NCBI GenBank assembly: GCA_038247995.1
Contig: JBBRUG010000189.1
Coordinates: 1 to 11,675 of the forward strand
Length of the DNA stretch: 11,675 bases
Source of the DNA: JBBRUG01 sp038247995
Lineage (GTDB): Bacteria > Chloroflexota > Chloroflexia > Chloroflexales > Chloroflexaceae
Direction: 5' to 3'
A program made the translations under genes and the position numbers. The notes under the pieces were generated by a model. That model saw only the letters and a program-made list of their open reading frames with translations. It was not told where the DNA came from and did not search any database. Positions 1-6,417 of the stretch are shown piece after piece. Positions within the stretch are counted from its first letter, which is position 1. Each line of letters opens with the position of its first letter.

Positions 1-2
1 CC

Positions 3-659
3 GCGCCACAGCCTGTTCCGCAACCCGCGCCCGACACCGGCGCCGCGCCGCCCGCCTTCGCCCCGGTGCCCCCGCCCGATCCGGCTAGTGGTCGGCGCTA
101 CTTCCCCGAGACGGGGCACTCGCTCGGCGGGGCCTTCCGCAGTTACTGGGAGGCGAATGGCGGTTTGGCCGTGTTCGGCTTCCCCACCAGCGAAGAGTTC
201 GTTGAGAATGGCGGCGACGGCCGGCCCTACACCGTGCAATACTTCGAGCGCCATCGCTTCGAGTTTCACCCAGAGCAGGCGGCGCCCTACAATGTGCTGT
301 TGGCGCGGATCGGCGACGACATTCTACGCATTCAGGGCCGCGATTGGTTTAGCTTTCCAAAGACCGGGGCAACAGCGGGGTGTCTCTATTTTGAGCCAAC
401 CGGCCAGGCGCTCTGCGAGCCGTTCCTGAGCTACTGGCGCAGCAACGGCCTGGAGTTCGATGGGCAGCGCGGCACGAGTTATGCCGAGAGCCTGGCCTTG
501 TTCGGCCAGCCGATCTCGCCGCCGCAGACCGAAGAAGTGGCGCCGGGGGTCTTCCTGACGGTGCAGTGGTTCGAGCGCGCCCGCTTCGAAAACCACGACG
601 GTCGGGTGTTGCTCGGCTTGCTGGGCAACGAGTTGACAAGCTCGAAGGGCTGGCGGTAA
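3..659 (+). CDS. Secreted/surface protein with two YFxxTGH-YW-FG repeats (5' partial)
   Basis: The frame is open to the left edge of the window, so the true start and any signal peptide lie upstream. The visible part begins with about 25 residues rich in Pro and Ala, as in an extracellular linker, followed by two copies of a repeat of roughly 85 residues. Copy 1 has YFPETGH, then SYWEANGGL, VFGFP and VQYFERHRFEFH. Copy 2 has YFEPTGQ, then SYWRSNGL, LFGQP and VQWFERARFENH. The match between copies shows an internal duplication. Such modules are, to my knowledge, common at the C-termini of exported Chloroflexota proteins (peptidases, LysM or hydrolase proteins), where they are thought to mediate wall or surface attachment; that role is inference. 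The catalytic part, if any, would be upstream. The gene ends just before a strong bidirectional terminator and faces the DUF507 gene. No enzymatic motif is visible in the part seen. Confidence 0.75.
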   Translation, partial: APQPVPQPAPDTGAAPPAFAPVPPPDPASGRRYFPETGHSLGGAFRSYWEANGGLAVFGFPTSEEFVENGGDGRPYTVQYFERHRFEFHPEQAAPYNVLLARIGDDILRIQGRDWFSFPKTGATAGCLYFEPTGQALCEPFLSYWRSNGLEFDGQRGTSYAESLALFGQPISPPQTEEVAPGVFLTVQWFERARFENHDGRVLLGLLGNELTSSKGWR

Positions 660-665
660 GACTAG

Positions 666-701
666 CAAAAAGCCCCGCGCGGCATGCCGCGCGGGGCTTC
701 T
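666..701. terminator. Bidirectional intrinsic terminator between convergent genes
   Basis: A perfect 28-nt palindrome (671-698) forms a 12-bp GC-rich stem with a 4-nt loop. It is flanked by a run of A on the left (666-671, a U tract for the minus strand) and by TTCTTT on the right (698-703) for the plus strand. It lies between the stop of the upstream plus-strand gene (659) and the stop of the minus-strand DUF507 gene (702-704), so it can end transcription from both sides. The right-hand T tract overlaps the last codons of the opposing gene. Confidence 0.9.
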
Positions 702-1001
702 TTACAGAATGTACCCGCGTTTGCGGGCAAGATCTTCTTTGTGCTTACGAAAGAGGATATCGCGCTCGGTGCCGCGTAGTTCCCGGCTGTAGGAGTTCAG
801 CATCTCCTCGACTTCGGCATCGAGTTCGGCTTCACGCTGCAAATCCATAACAATAAAATCGTAGAGCACTTTCACGCGCGCCGCGCGGCCCGTCCCCGGC
901 TTCGTGCCCCGTTCATCGCGATACTCCAATAAGTCACGCTGGGCCAACTCGTCGTGCAAGCGTTCCGCGATCCGCCGGATTTTATCTTCGCTGAGCCGCA
1001 T
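702..1001 (-). CDS. DUF507 family protein
   Basis: A 99-residue, highly charged, almost entirely helical protein. It starts with the family's characteristic MRLSEDKI segment, has a middle helix around residues 43-68 (VKVLYDFIVMDLQREAELD, then EVEEML) and ends with ERDILFRKHKEDLARKRGYIL, close to the conserved DILYRKY and basic C-terminus of DUF507 proteins. Length matches the family (about 90-100 residues). Function is unknown; no catalytic motif, signal peptide or membrane segment is visible. The ATG at 999-1001 is supported by a strong ribosome site (AAAGGAG on the minus strand, 1009-1015) seven bases upstream. It is transcribed alone and convergently with the upstream surface-protein gene. 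I see no convincing -10/-35 pair upstream of it. Confidence 0.85.
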   Translation of the reverse strand: MRLSEDKIRRIAERLHDELAQRDLLEYRDERGTKPGTGRAARVKVLYDFIVMDLQREAELDAEVEEMLNSYSRELRGTERDILFRKHKEDLARKRGYIL

Positions 1002-1068
1002 TGGTGTTCTCCTTTAGCCTGAGAATGCAGAAGCCCAGGGCTGATCTAACGTCTCTGATTCGCGCCAA

Positions 1069-1110
1069 CCTCACCCCCCAACCCCCGCTCCGTCAGGCGG
1101 AGCGGGGGGC
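1069..1110. repeat. Dispersed palindromic element, copy 1
   Basis: A CCTCACCCCCCAA lead is followed by a perfect 11-bp inverted repeat (1082-1092 and 1098-1108, arms CCCCCGCTCCG / CGGAGCGGGGG) around a 5-nt loop. A second element with the same lead and the same CCCCC...GGGGG outer arms lies at 9448-9493 with a different inner stem. The shared flank and shared fold suggest a mobile or amplified intergenic element rather than two unrelated hairpins. There is no T tract, so it is not a classical terminator. It lies between the divergent DUF507 gene and the deoxyhypusine-synthase-like gene. Confidence 0.7.
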
Positions 1111-1192
1111 CGGACGGCAGTAGGGAATGAGCGCGTTCGATAACCATTCGCCCGACTTTGCCGCCGCCCTGGACAGAAGCCTGACTGCTAAA

Positions 1193-1219
1193 AGTATACC
1201 ATGTGGATTGTGGTATACT
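1193..1219 (+). promoter_or_regulatory. Extended -10 promoter inside an inverted repeat
   Basis: TATACT (1214-1219) preceded by TGG gives an extended -10 element (TGn-TATAMT type). The same bases form the right arm of a perfect 9-bp inverted repeat, AGTATACCA (1193-1201) and TGGTATACT (1211-1219), with a 9-nt centre. A repressor dimer bound here would cover the -10 region, so this could be promoter plus operator. No good -35 hexamer is seen, as expected for an extended -10. Transcription would start near 1226, immediately upstream of the hairpin at 1229-1287. Confidence 0.5.
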
Positions 1220-1228
1220 GACATTCGA

Positions 1229-1296
1229 AGCCACCTTAGGGACCGATGGCGGGCGCAATGCGCACCGTAGGTTCCCTAGCGGGGGCTTTTTTGTTT
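1229..1296 (+). terminator. Attenuator-like or small-RNA hairpin with U tract, in leader of the deoxyhypusine-synthase-like gene
   Basis: A long imperfect hairpin can be drawn. The base stem pairs 1229-1235 with 1281-1287 (AGCCACC/GGGGGCT, one A-G mismatch), the middle stem pairs 1237-1244 with 1270-1278 (one bulged T), and the apical stem pairs 1250-1256 with 1260-1267 (one bulged A, loop AAT). It is followed directly by TTTTTTGTTT (1287-1296). The structure sits between a promoter-like element and the ATG at 1319, so it may be a transcription attenuator for that gene, or the body and terminator of a short RNA of about 70 nt. I do not recognise it as a known riboswitch or T-box. An antiterminator alternative was not clearly found by eye. 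Confidence 0.5.
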
Positions 1297-1318
1297 GGCT
1301 GCATAATTGGGAGCACTT

Positions 1319-2401
1319 ATGAGCAAGCGTGATCTGCTGCATACGCCTGTCGAGCATATCGACATTACCGCCGTCAATGTCGTGCCCTTGATTGAAATGA
1401 TGGAGCGTACGGCATTCCAGGCCCGGAACCTGGCCCGCGCCGCCCGCATCACCGATACGATGGTGGCCGATCCTCAAGCAACGGTAATCTTGACCCTCGC
1501 CGGGAGCCTGGTTTCGGCCGGCCAGAAACATGTGATCCTCGAACTGCTGCGCTGCAATGCCGTCGATGTGATCGTCTCCACCGGCGCGAATATTGTTGAT
1601 CAGGACTTCTTCGAGGCGCTCGGCTTTCGCCACTACCAGGGCACGCCCTTCGCCGACGACAACGCCTTGCGCGAGCGCATGATCGACCGGATCTACGATA
1701 CCTATATCGACGAGGACGAGTTGCGCATCTGCGACGAAACGGTGCGCACGATCGCCGAAAATATGGTGCCGGGTGCCTATTCGAGCCGCGAGTTTATTCA
1801 CGCGATGGGTGTGTATCTGGAGGCGCAGCACCCCGATGCCGACAGCATCGTGCTGGAGTGCTTCCGCCGCGACGTACCGATCTTCGTGCCGGCCTTCTCC
1901 GATTGCTCGGCGGGCTTCGGCCTTGTGGCGCATCAGGTGGCCCACCCCGAGGCCCACGTGAGCATCGACAGCGTCAAGGACTTTCGCGAGTTGACGGCGA
2001 TCAAGATCTGGGCCGGCATAACCGGGTTGTTGATGATCGGCGGCGGGGTGCCGAAGAACTTCGTGCAAGATATTGTTGTTTCCGCCGAGTTCCTGGGTTA
2101 CGAAGCGCCGATGCATCAGTACGCCGTGCAACTCACCGTCGCTGACGAGCGCGACGGCGCCCTGTCGGGCTCAACGCTGAAGGAGGCCAACTCATGGGGC
2201 AAAGTGAGCCTGGCAGAGGAGCAGATGGTCTTTGGCGAAGCCACGCTAACGCTGCCGCTGCTCGCTGGCTATGTGTATCATCGCGGCAGTTGGCGGAATC
2301 GCCGCCCGCGCAGTTGGGCGCAGCGCCTCAATGCCGGCGAGACGGTGAGTCCGAACGGGTCGCTACGTTTGGCCCAACCCACCGGCCCCATGCCCGCGTA
2401 G
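1319..2401 (+). CDS. Deoxyhypusine-synthase-like enzyme (probable polyamine aminobutyl transferase)
   Basis: 360 residues, the length of deoxyhypusine synthases, with the family landmarks in order: AGSLVSAG (61-68), STGANIVDQD (87-96), PAFSDCSAG (191-199), GGGVPKNF (241-248) and GSTLKEANSWGK (284-295). Lys295 matches the lysine that carries the aminobutyl imine intermediate (Lys329 of the human enzyme). The position of human catalytic His288 is Asn247 here, a change I recall in bacterial members. Bacteria lack eIF5A. Known bacterial homologues transfer the spermidine-derived aminobutyl group to a free amine, for example making homospermidine, with NAD as cofactor; the acceptor here cannot be read from sequence. 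Start: ATG 1319 is preferred over the in-frame TTG at 1307 because GGGAG (1309-1313) stands five bases upstream of it. The residues after about 327 form a basic, low-complexity tail. Its leader carries a palindromic promoter and a U-tailed hairpin. Confidence 0.82.
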   Translation: MSKRDLLHTPVEHIDITAVNVVPLIEMMERTAFQARNLARAARITDTMVADPQATVILTLAGSLVSAGQKHVILELLRCNAVDVIVSTGANIVDQDFFEALGFRHYQGTPFADDNALRERMIDRIYDTYIDEDELRICDETVRTIAENMVPGAYSSREFIHAMGVYLEAQHPDADSIVLECFRRDVPIFVPAFSDCSAGFGLVAHQVAHPEAHVSIDSVKDFRELTAIKIWAGITGLLMIGGGVPKNFVQDIVVSAEFLGYEAPMHQYAVQLTVADERDGALSGSTLKEANSWGKVSLAEEQMVFGEATLTLPLLAGYVYHRGSWRNRRPRSWAQRLNAGETVSPNGSLRLAQPTGPMPA

Positions 2402-2455
2402 CCAGTAGTGGGCCAACGGTATATGACCTCCGACATCCCCTATGCGCCACCAATG

Positions 2456-2470
2456 TAACGCATTGCGTTA
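2456..2470. promoter_or_regulatory. Perfect short palindrome, possible operator
   Basis: TAACGCATTGCGTTA is a perfect palindrome with 7-bp arms around one central base. It lies in the 182-base spacer between the deoxyhypusine-synthase-like and hemolysin III genes, about 75 bases upstream of that promoter's -10. It could bind a dimeric regulator; no functional proof is visible. Confidence 0.3.
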
Positions 2471-2507
2471 GATAATCATGACGCACAACTAGCCGTGCGA
2501 CACTACG

Positions 2508-2549
2508 TGCCTCAGCCGAACTATGTTAGGCTGAGGCAGCCGGTATAAT
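2508..2549 (+). promoter_or_regulatory. Promoter with hairpin/operator ahead of hemolysin III gene
   Basis: A consensus -10, TATAAT (2544-2549), would give a start near 2556. Immediately upstream is a perfect 10-bp inverted repeat, TGCCTCAGCC (2508-2517) and GGCTGAGGCA (2529-2538), covering the -35 region, where no TTGACA-like hexamer is found. It could be an operator, or the terminator stem of the upstream gene without a T tract. The position over the -35 favours a regulatory role, but this is inference. Confidence 0.5.
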
Positions 2550-2583
2550 GCCGGTTGTGGTTTGGGCTTGAATGGAGCGGATG

Positions 2584-3219
2584 ATGTATATGACTTTACA
2601 TAATTCTCGTGAGGAGGCCGCCAATACCCTGACGCATGGGTTTGGCGCGTTCCTCAGCCTGATCGCCGGGATTGGGCTGATCGGCATGGCCGCTACAACG
2701 GGCAACCCTTGGCAGCTTATCAGCGCGGTTGTTTACAGTATCTCGCTTGTGCTGCTCTACACTGCCTCAACGCTGTACCACGGCGCGCCGCCCTCGGAGG
2801 CCAAGCGGCGCCTGGAGATCTTCGATCATTGTGCGATTTTCATCCTGATCGCCGGCACATATACGCCCTTCACGCTAGTAACACTGCGCGGCCCGTGGGG
2901 CTGGAGTTTGTTTGGCGTAGTCTGGAGCCTGGCAATCGTCGGGGTGCTGTTCAAGTTGTTCTTTACCAGGCGCTTCCAGATCTTTTCTACGCTTACCTAC
3001 ATTGCTATGGGCTGGCTGGTGGTGGTTGCCGTCGGCCCGATGGTAAGCGCACTGCCGCCGTCGACGTTGGCATTGCTCGTCGCTGGCGGCCTGGCCTACA
3101 CATTGGGCACGGTGTTCTATCATAACCGGCGCATTCCGTATTCCCACGCAATCTGGCACCTCTTCGTGCTGGCCGGCAGCGCACTGCATTTTCTGGCTGT
3201 TGCCTCGCAGGTAGGGTAG
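2584..3219 (+). CDS. trhA: Hemolysin III / PAQR-family membrane protein (TrhA-like)
   Basis: 211 residues with about seven hydrophobic membrane segments, typical in length for the HlyIII/TrhA branch of the PAQR superfamily. Diagnostic motifs are THGFGA (17-22), YTASTLYHG (59-67), LEIFDHCAIFILIAGTYTPF (77-96) and HAIWHLFVLAGSALHF (188-203). His66, Asp81, His188 and His192 match the intramembrane metal-binding residues of PAQR proteins. The protein acts in the cytoplasmic membrane; family members are linked to membrane energetics and fluidity homeostasis, while true haemolysin activity is doubtful. Start choice: in-frame ATGs occur at 2572, 2581, 2584 and 2590. GGAG (2574-2577) is six bases before 2584, which makes that start, or 2581, more likely than 2572. 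It has its own TATAAT promoter and appears monocistronic. A direct-repeat spacer begins at its stop codon. Confidence 0.9.
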   Translation: MYMTLHNSREEAANTLTHGFGAFLSLIAGIGLIGMAATTGNPWQLISAVVYSISLVLLYTASTLYHGAPPSEAKRRLEIFDHCAIFILIAGTYTPFTLVTLRGPWGWSLFGVVWSLAIVGVLFKLFFTRRFQIFSTLTYIAMGWLVVVAVGPMVSALPPSTLALLVAGGLAYTLGTVFYHNRRIPYSHAIWHLFVLAGSALHFLAVASQVG

Positions 3220-3307
3220 GGCGATCCGCAGATTGCGCAGATTGCGCAGATGATCGAGCGTGGGAGGGTAAGGCGATCCGCAGATTGCGCAGATTGCGCA
3301 GATGATC
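3220..3307 (+). repeat. Two 36-bp direct repeats built of GCGCAGATT words
   Basis: A 36-bp sequence beginning GGCGATCCGCAGATTGCGCA occurs exactly twice, at 3220-3255 and 3272-3307 (52-bp period, 16-bp spacer). Each copy itself contains two to three GCGCAGATT-type 9-bp words. The array starts at the last base of the hemolysin III stop codon. No open frame or promoter is seen in it. Confidence 0.85.
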
Positions 3308-3463
3308 AGGCCGGATGACGCGGGATCGGGGCGCGGCGCGGCCTTCAGGCCGGCTGCCGCGCGCTCCGGCGTGAGCCGCGCCCTTCAGGGCACGGCGGCG
3401 GGCGAGGCAGGCCGACCACGAATGGGCCGCGAATGCGCGGCGGCGAACAAACCCCAATTGCGG
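3308..3463. other. GC-rich spacer with two small look-alike hairpins
   Basis: This rest of the P450 upstream spacer has no convincing gene. It holds two 12-nt palindromes of the same design, GGCCTTCAGGCC (3340-3351) and GCCCTTCAGGGC (3380-3391), 40 bases apart, with CCGCGC/GCGCGG-type flanks that could extend the pairing. An in-frame extension of the P450 gene runs through this region back to 3302, but it starts inside the direct repeat and encodes an atypical Arg/Ala-rich N-terminus, so I treat it as non-coding. Confidence 0.4.
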
Positions 3464-3480
3464 TATGATGATCATATAAT
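3464..3480 (+). promoter_or_regulatory. Probable -10 region of P450 gene with overlapping palindrome
   Basis: TATAAT (3475-3480) is a perfect -10 hexamer. A 13-nt perfect palindrome TATGATGATCATA (3464-3476) overlaps its first two bases. No clear -35 at 16-18 bp spacing is present. A start near 3487 would exclude the long upstream extension of the P450 frame and supports the GTG start at 3530. Confidence 0.45.
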
Positions 3481-3529
3481 CCAAAACCCATGGCCTCGCT
3501 TCGGCGACGCCCTAGACTGGCCGTTTAAC

Positions 3530-4948
3530 GTGGAATTGACGATTGCGCCGGTGTTTTTGCCCGGCCCGCGCCCCGATCCCCTGCTCGGCTGGCGCGGCGC
3601 ATTGCTCCCGCTCAGCCAGGATCCGCTTCATGTCATGCTCGATCTGCACGAGCGCTACGGCAACCTCGTGGCGCTCTCGCGGAGCGCCCCGGTGATTATG
3701 TTTGCCTTTGGCGCCGAGCATAACCGCCGCTTGCTCAGCGATGCGAACCTGTTCCATAACCAGATCGGGTTTGGGTTGGCAATGCCGGAAGGCTCCGCTG
3801 CGGCCCGGATCAGTAACGGCCTCCTGGCGATGAATGGCGAGCGCCATCGGCAGCAGCGCCGGTTGATGCTGCCCGCCTTCCATCGGCAGCAGGTCGCCGA
3901 TTACCACGCGCTGATGATCGAAACCATCGAGCGTGGTCTGAGCACCTGGACAGCGGGCCAAACGCGCGACATCGCCCGCGAGATGCAGGAACTCACCCTT
4001 GCAGTGGCCTTGCGCACGCTCTTCAGCCTTGAACCCGGCCCCACAGCGCGCACACTGGGCGAGTTCTTCACCGCGTCGCTCAATGTCGATATTTCGCCGC
4101 TGGAGTCGCTGCTCCCACAGACCTTCCCTGGTCCCGGCACGCGCCGGCTAATTAGCCTCGCCGAGCAGATCGAAGCTCAGGTGCGCGCCCTGATCGCCGA
4201 GCGCCGCGCCGACCCCACGCCGCGCAAGGATGTCCTCGCCACGCTGATCGCCGTCCGCGACGAGGACGGCCAGGCCCTCAGCGACGACGAACTGGTCGGG
4301 CAAACCTATACGCTCTTCGCCGCCGGCCACGAGACAAGCGCCAACGCACTCGCCTGGGCGCTGTTTTTGCTCCAGCAACACCCGGCGATCCTGGCCGACC
4401 TGCACGCCGAACTGGACAGCGCGCTCGGCGGCGCCGCCCCCAGCCTGGAGCAACTCAATCGTCTGCCGCTGCTTGATGGCGTGGTAAAAGAGGTGTTGCG
4501 CCTGATGCCGCCCGCCAGCTTGCTGCTGCGCGTCAGCACCGCGCCGGTTAGGTTGGGCGGCTACGAACTGCCCGCCGACACCGCGATCTTCCTTAGCCCG
4601 CTGATCACCCATCGCGATCCGGCAGTGTTTCCCGATCCACTGGCCTTTCGCCCGGCGCGCTGGACCGGCGCCGACCCGTCGCTCTACGCCTATTTGCCCT
4701 TCGGCGCCGGGCCGCGCATGTGCATCGGCACCACGTTTGCGCTCATGGAGATCAAGCTAACCCTGGCGCTGATCGTGCAGCGCTTCCGGCTGGAGTTGCC
4801 GGCATCGGCGACGGTTGATCCCGAGTTACGCCTGACGCTGCGCCCACGTGGCGGCTTACCGATGCGTATTCACGCGCAGGATCGTGTCTTCAGTTCAACC
4901 GCCGTTCAAGGGAAGATTCGCCGGTTGGTGGATTTGCCGCATGCGTAG
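3530..4948 (+). CDS. Cytochrome P450 monooxygenase
   Basis: 472 residues from the chosen GTG, a normal length for a soluble bacterial P450. Landmarks in order: proline-rich LPGPRPDPLLG hinge (10-20), C-helix region GERHRQQRRLMLPAF (103-117), I-helix oxygen-activation motif AGHETS (265-270), K-helix EVLR (321-324), FRPARW (373-378) and the haem loop FGAGPRMCIG (391-400) with Cys398 as the haem thiolate. It is a haem monooxygenase needing external electron donors; no ferredoxin or reductase gene is adjacent. Substrate is unknown. The overall pattern resembles the class that includes fatty-acid and terpenoid hydroxylases, which is inference only. Start: GTG 3530 places the hinge near residue 10 and lies downstream of the TATAAT at 3475; TTG 3536 is possible. 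No strong ribosome site is seen for either. A 12-codon frame ends one base before the GTG. The last ~20 residues extend past the usual fold. Confidence 0.9.
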   Translation: MELTIAPVFLPGPRPDPLLGWRGALLPLSQDPLHVMLDLHERYGNLVALSRSAPVIMFAFGAEHNRRLLSDANLFHNQIGFGLAMPEGSAAARISNGLLAMNGERHRQQRRLMLPAFHRQQVADYHALMIETIERGLSTWTAGQTRDIAREMQELTLAVALRTLFSLEPGPTARTLGEFFTASLNVDISPLESLLPQTFPGPGTRRLISLAEQIEAQVRALIAERRADPTPRKDVLATLIAVRDEDGQALSDDELVGQTYTLFAAGHETSANALAWALFLLQQHPAILADLHAELDSALGGAAPSLEQLNRLPLLDGVVKEVLRLMPPASLLLRVSTAPVRLGGYELPADTAIFLSPLITHRDPAVFPDPLAFRPARWTGADPSLYAYLPFGAGPRMCIGTTFALMEIKLTLALIVQRFRLELPASATVDPELRLTLRPRGGLPMRIHAQDRVFSSTAVQGKIRRLVDLPHA

Positions 4949-4974
4949 AGGCGGCCGCCGGCCCGTCTCTACGC
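4943..4974. terminator. Hairpin between convergent P450 and tyrS genes
   Basis: GCGTAGAG (4943-4950, containing the P450 stop codon) pairs perfectly with CTCTACGC (4967-4974). An inner GGCC/GGCC pairing further closes the loop. It fills the 33-base gap between two convergent stop codons. No T tract follows on either strand, so it may stop transcription weakly or only protect 3' ends. Confidence 0.4.
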
Positions 4975-4981
4975 TCCCACA

Positions 4982-6154
4982 TCACACCACGCGCACAAAC
5001 TTACGCCGACCGACCTGCACAACCACCCCGGCGCCGGGAGCGATCTGCACGTCGTAACTCTCGACCTTTTCGCCGTCGATGCGCACGCCGCCGCCATCGA
5101 TCAGCCGGCGTGCCTCGCCTTTGCTGGCGGCGAGTTTGGCATTCACGAGCAGATCGATGATCGCCTCCGGTGCACCGAGCGCGTACGCGGGAATATCCTC
5201 GGGCAGTTCGCGCTGCACAAACTGGCGGATAAACGCCGCCTCAGCCTCGTTGGCGGCAGCCGTGTCGTGGTACTGGGCCACAATCTCACGGGCCAGCCGC
5301 ATCTTCAGGTCGCGCGGGTTGACGCTGCCCGCAGCGAGACTGGCCCGCGCCGCGGCGAGTTCGTCGAGCGGCATGTCGGACAGCACTTCAAAGTAGAGCG
5401 GCAGCACCTCGTCGCTCATCGACATCACGCGGCCGAACATCTCGGCCGGTGGCATACTAATATCAACCGTGTTAAGGAACGTCTTGCTCATCTTGCGACC
5501 GTCGGTGCCGGGGATGAGCGGCACCAGGAAGACCTGCTGCGGCGTCATGCCGAACTGGCTCATCAGTTCGCGGCCGGCGAGGATGTTGAACTTCTGGTCG
5601 GTGCCGCCGAACTCGACATCGGCGTTGATCGCCACCGAGTCGTAGGCTTGGAGCATCGGGTACATCAGTTCGAGGATCGTCAGTGGGCTGCCGGCTTCGT
5701 AGCGCTTGCGAAATGTGTCGTGGGCGAGCATCTGGGCCAGGGTGAAGCGCCCAGCCAGATCCAGCGCATTGGCTAGCTTAAACTCGCCGAACCACTCGCT
5801 CTGCCAACGTACTTCGGTGCGCTCGCGATCCACGACGCGAAAGAACTGATCCATATATGTCTCAGCGTTGGCCTTGACCTCAGCGGCGCTGAGCCGGGTG
5901 CGCGTCTCGTCGCGACCGCTCGGATCGCCAATCTGCGCCGTCCAGTCGCCGACGATCAGCACCACCTGGTGACCAAGTTCCTGAAACTGGCGCAGCTTAC
6001 GCAGGCCCACGGCGTGGCCGATGTGCATATCCGGCTTGGTCGGGTCGAAGCCCTGCTTCAGCCGCAGCGGCTTGCCGGCGGCCATGCGCTGGCGTAATTC
6101 GGTTTCGACAATTACCTCCGCAACGCCGCGGGTGAGCAGTTCGTTGAGCTCCAT
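4982..6154 (-). CDS. tyrS: Tyrosine--tRNA ligase (TyrZ-type)
   Basis: 390 residues. Charges tRNA-Tyr with tyrosine using ATP, in the cytoplasm. Class I landmarks: GFDPTKPDMHIGH (35-47, with HIGH at 44-47), LIVGDWTAQIGDPSG (66-80), MLQAYDSV (167-174), GGTDQKFN (183-190) and KMSKT (221-225). The C-terminal 60-65 residues, with ASKGEARRLIDGGGVRIDG, form an S4-type RNA-binding domain. The KPDMHIGH spacing and the RKLRQFQELGH segment resemble the TyrZ subgroup rather than E. coli-type TyrS. The usual KMSKS is KMSKT with an FLN continuation, a mild variation. Start ATG (6152-6154) has GAGGA (6161-6165 on the minus strand) six bases upstream. The leader from the -10 at 6198 is only about 35-40 nt, too short for a T-box, so tRNA-sensing control of that kind is unlikely. 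Confidence 0.96.
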   Translation of the reverse strand: MELNELLTRGVAEVIVETELRQRMAAGKPLRLKQGFDPTKPDMHIGHAVGLRKLRQFQELGHQVVLIVGDWTAQIGDPSGRDETRTRLSAAEVKANAETYMDQFFRVVDRERTEVRWQSEWFGEFKLANALDLAGRFTLAQMLAHDTFRKRYEAGSPLTILELMYPMLQAYDSVAINADVEFGGTDQKFNILAGRELMSQFGMTPQQVFLVPLIPGTDGRKMSKTFLNTVDISMPPAEMFGRVMSMSDEVLPLYFEVLSDMPLDELAAARASLAAGSVNPRDLKMRLAREIVAQYHDTAAANEAEAAFIRQFVQRELPEDIPAYALGAPEAIIDLLVNAKLAASKGEARRLIDGGGVRIDGEKVESYDVQIAPGAGVVVQVGRRKFVRVV

Positions 6155-6197
6155 TGTTCGTCCTCAAAAGTCAGGATTCAGGATGTTATGCTGATGC

Positions 6198-6206
6198 ATT
6201 ATAGCA
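6198..6206 (-). promoter_or_regulatory. Extended -10 promoter of tyrS
   Basis: On the minus strand TGC-TATAAT gives a perfect -10 with the extended TGn motif, about 44 bases upstream of the tyrS ATG. A TTGACA hexamer is present too, but only four bases away, so it cannot serve as the -35 of this promoter. Confidence 0.6.
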
Positions 6207-6235
6207 GTGTCAAGCCATAGCGCTGCACAGTCGCC

Positions 6236-6264
6236 TTGCATGGTCTGCGGCAGTGTACTAAGAT
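6236..6264 (+). promoter_or_regulatory. Weak candidate promoter for mscS-PD40 operon
   Basis: TTGCAT (6236-6241) and TAAGAT (6259-6264) are separated by exactly 17 bp and lie in the divergent spacer upstream of the heptad array. The match to consensus is only partial (3/6 and 4/6). If real, the transcript leader would contain the whole tandem array. Confidence 0.25.
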
Positions 6265-6282
6265 GCATCGAGGGGCTGAGGG

Positions 6283-6412
6283 CTGCGAACTGCGAACTGC
6301 GAACTGCGAACTGCGAACTGCGAACTGCGAACTGCGAACTGCGAACTGCGAACTGCGAACTGCGAACTGAGGACTGAGAACTGAGGACTGAGAACTGAGA
6401 ACTGAGGACTGA
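6283..6412 (+). repeat. Heptanucleotide tandem array in mscS leader
   Basis: Twelve perfect CTGCGAA units (6283-6366) are followed by six CTGAGAA or CTGAGGA units (6367-6408) and a partial CTGA. The switch of unit type is abrupt. The last unit supplies GAGGA (6404-6408), nine bases before the mscS ATG, which is the only ribosome-site candidate for that gene. Slippage in the array would alter leader length but not the reading frame of mscS. It resembles the heptanucleotide STRR arrays known in filamentous cyanobacteria in period, not in sequence. Confidence 0.95.
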
Positions 6413-6417
6413 TCCCT

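Noticed and set aside
1046..2131. Long minus-strand open frame (361 codons) opposite the deoxyhypusine-synthase-like gene
   Set aside because: It mirrors codon usage of a well-supported family member on the plus strand, is rich in His/Gly/Arg without recognisable motifs, and crosses the regulatory spacer.
3302..3529. Upstream in-frame extension of the P450
   Set aside because: It starts within the 36-bp direct repeat, encodes an Arg/Ala-rich stretch not seen in P450s, and lies upstream of the likely -10 at 3475.
6208..6213. TTGACA (minus strand) as -35 of tyrS
   Set aside because: Only four bases separate it from the TATAAT, too close for a sigma-70 type promoter.
6155..6282. T-box or other tRNA-sensing leader for tyrS
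   Set aside because: The -10 at 6198 leaves a leader of about 40 nt; no T-box sequence or terminator hairpin is present.
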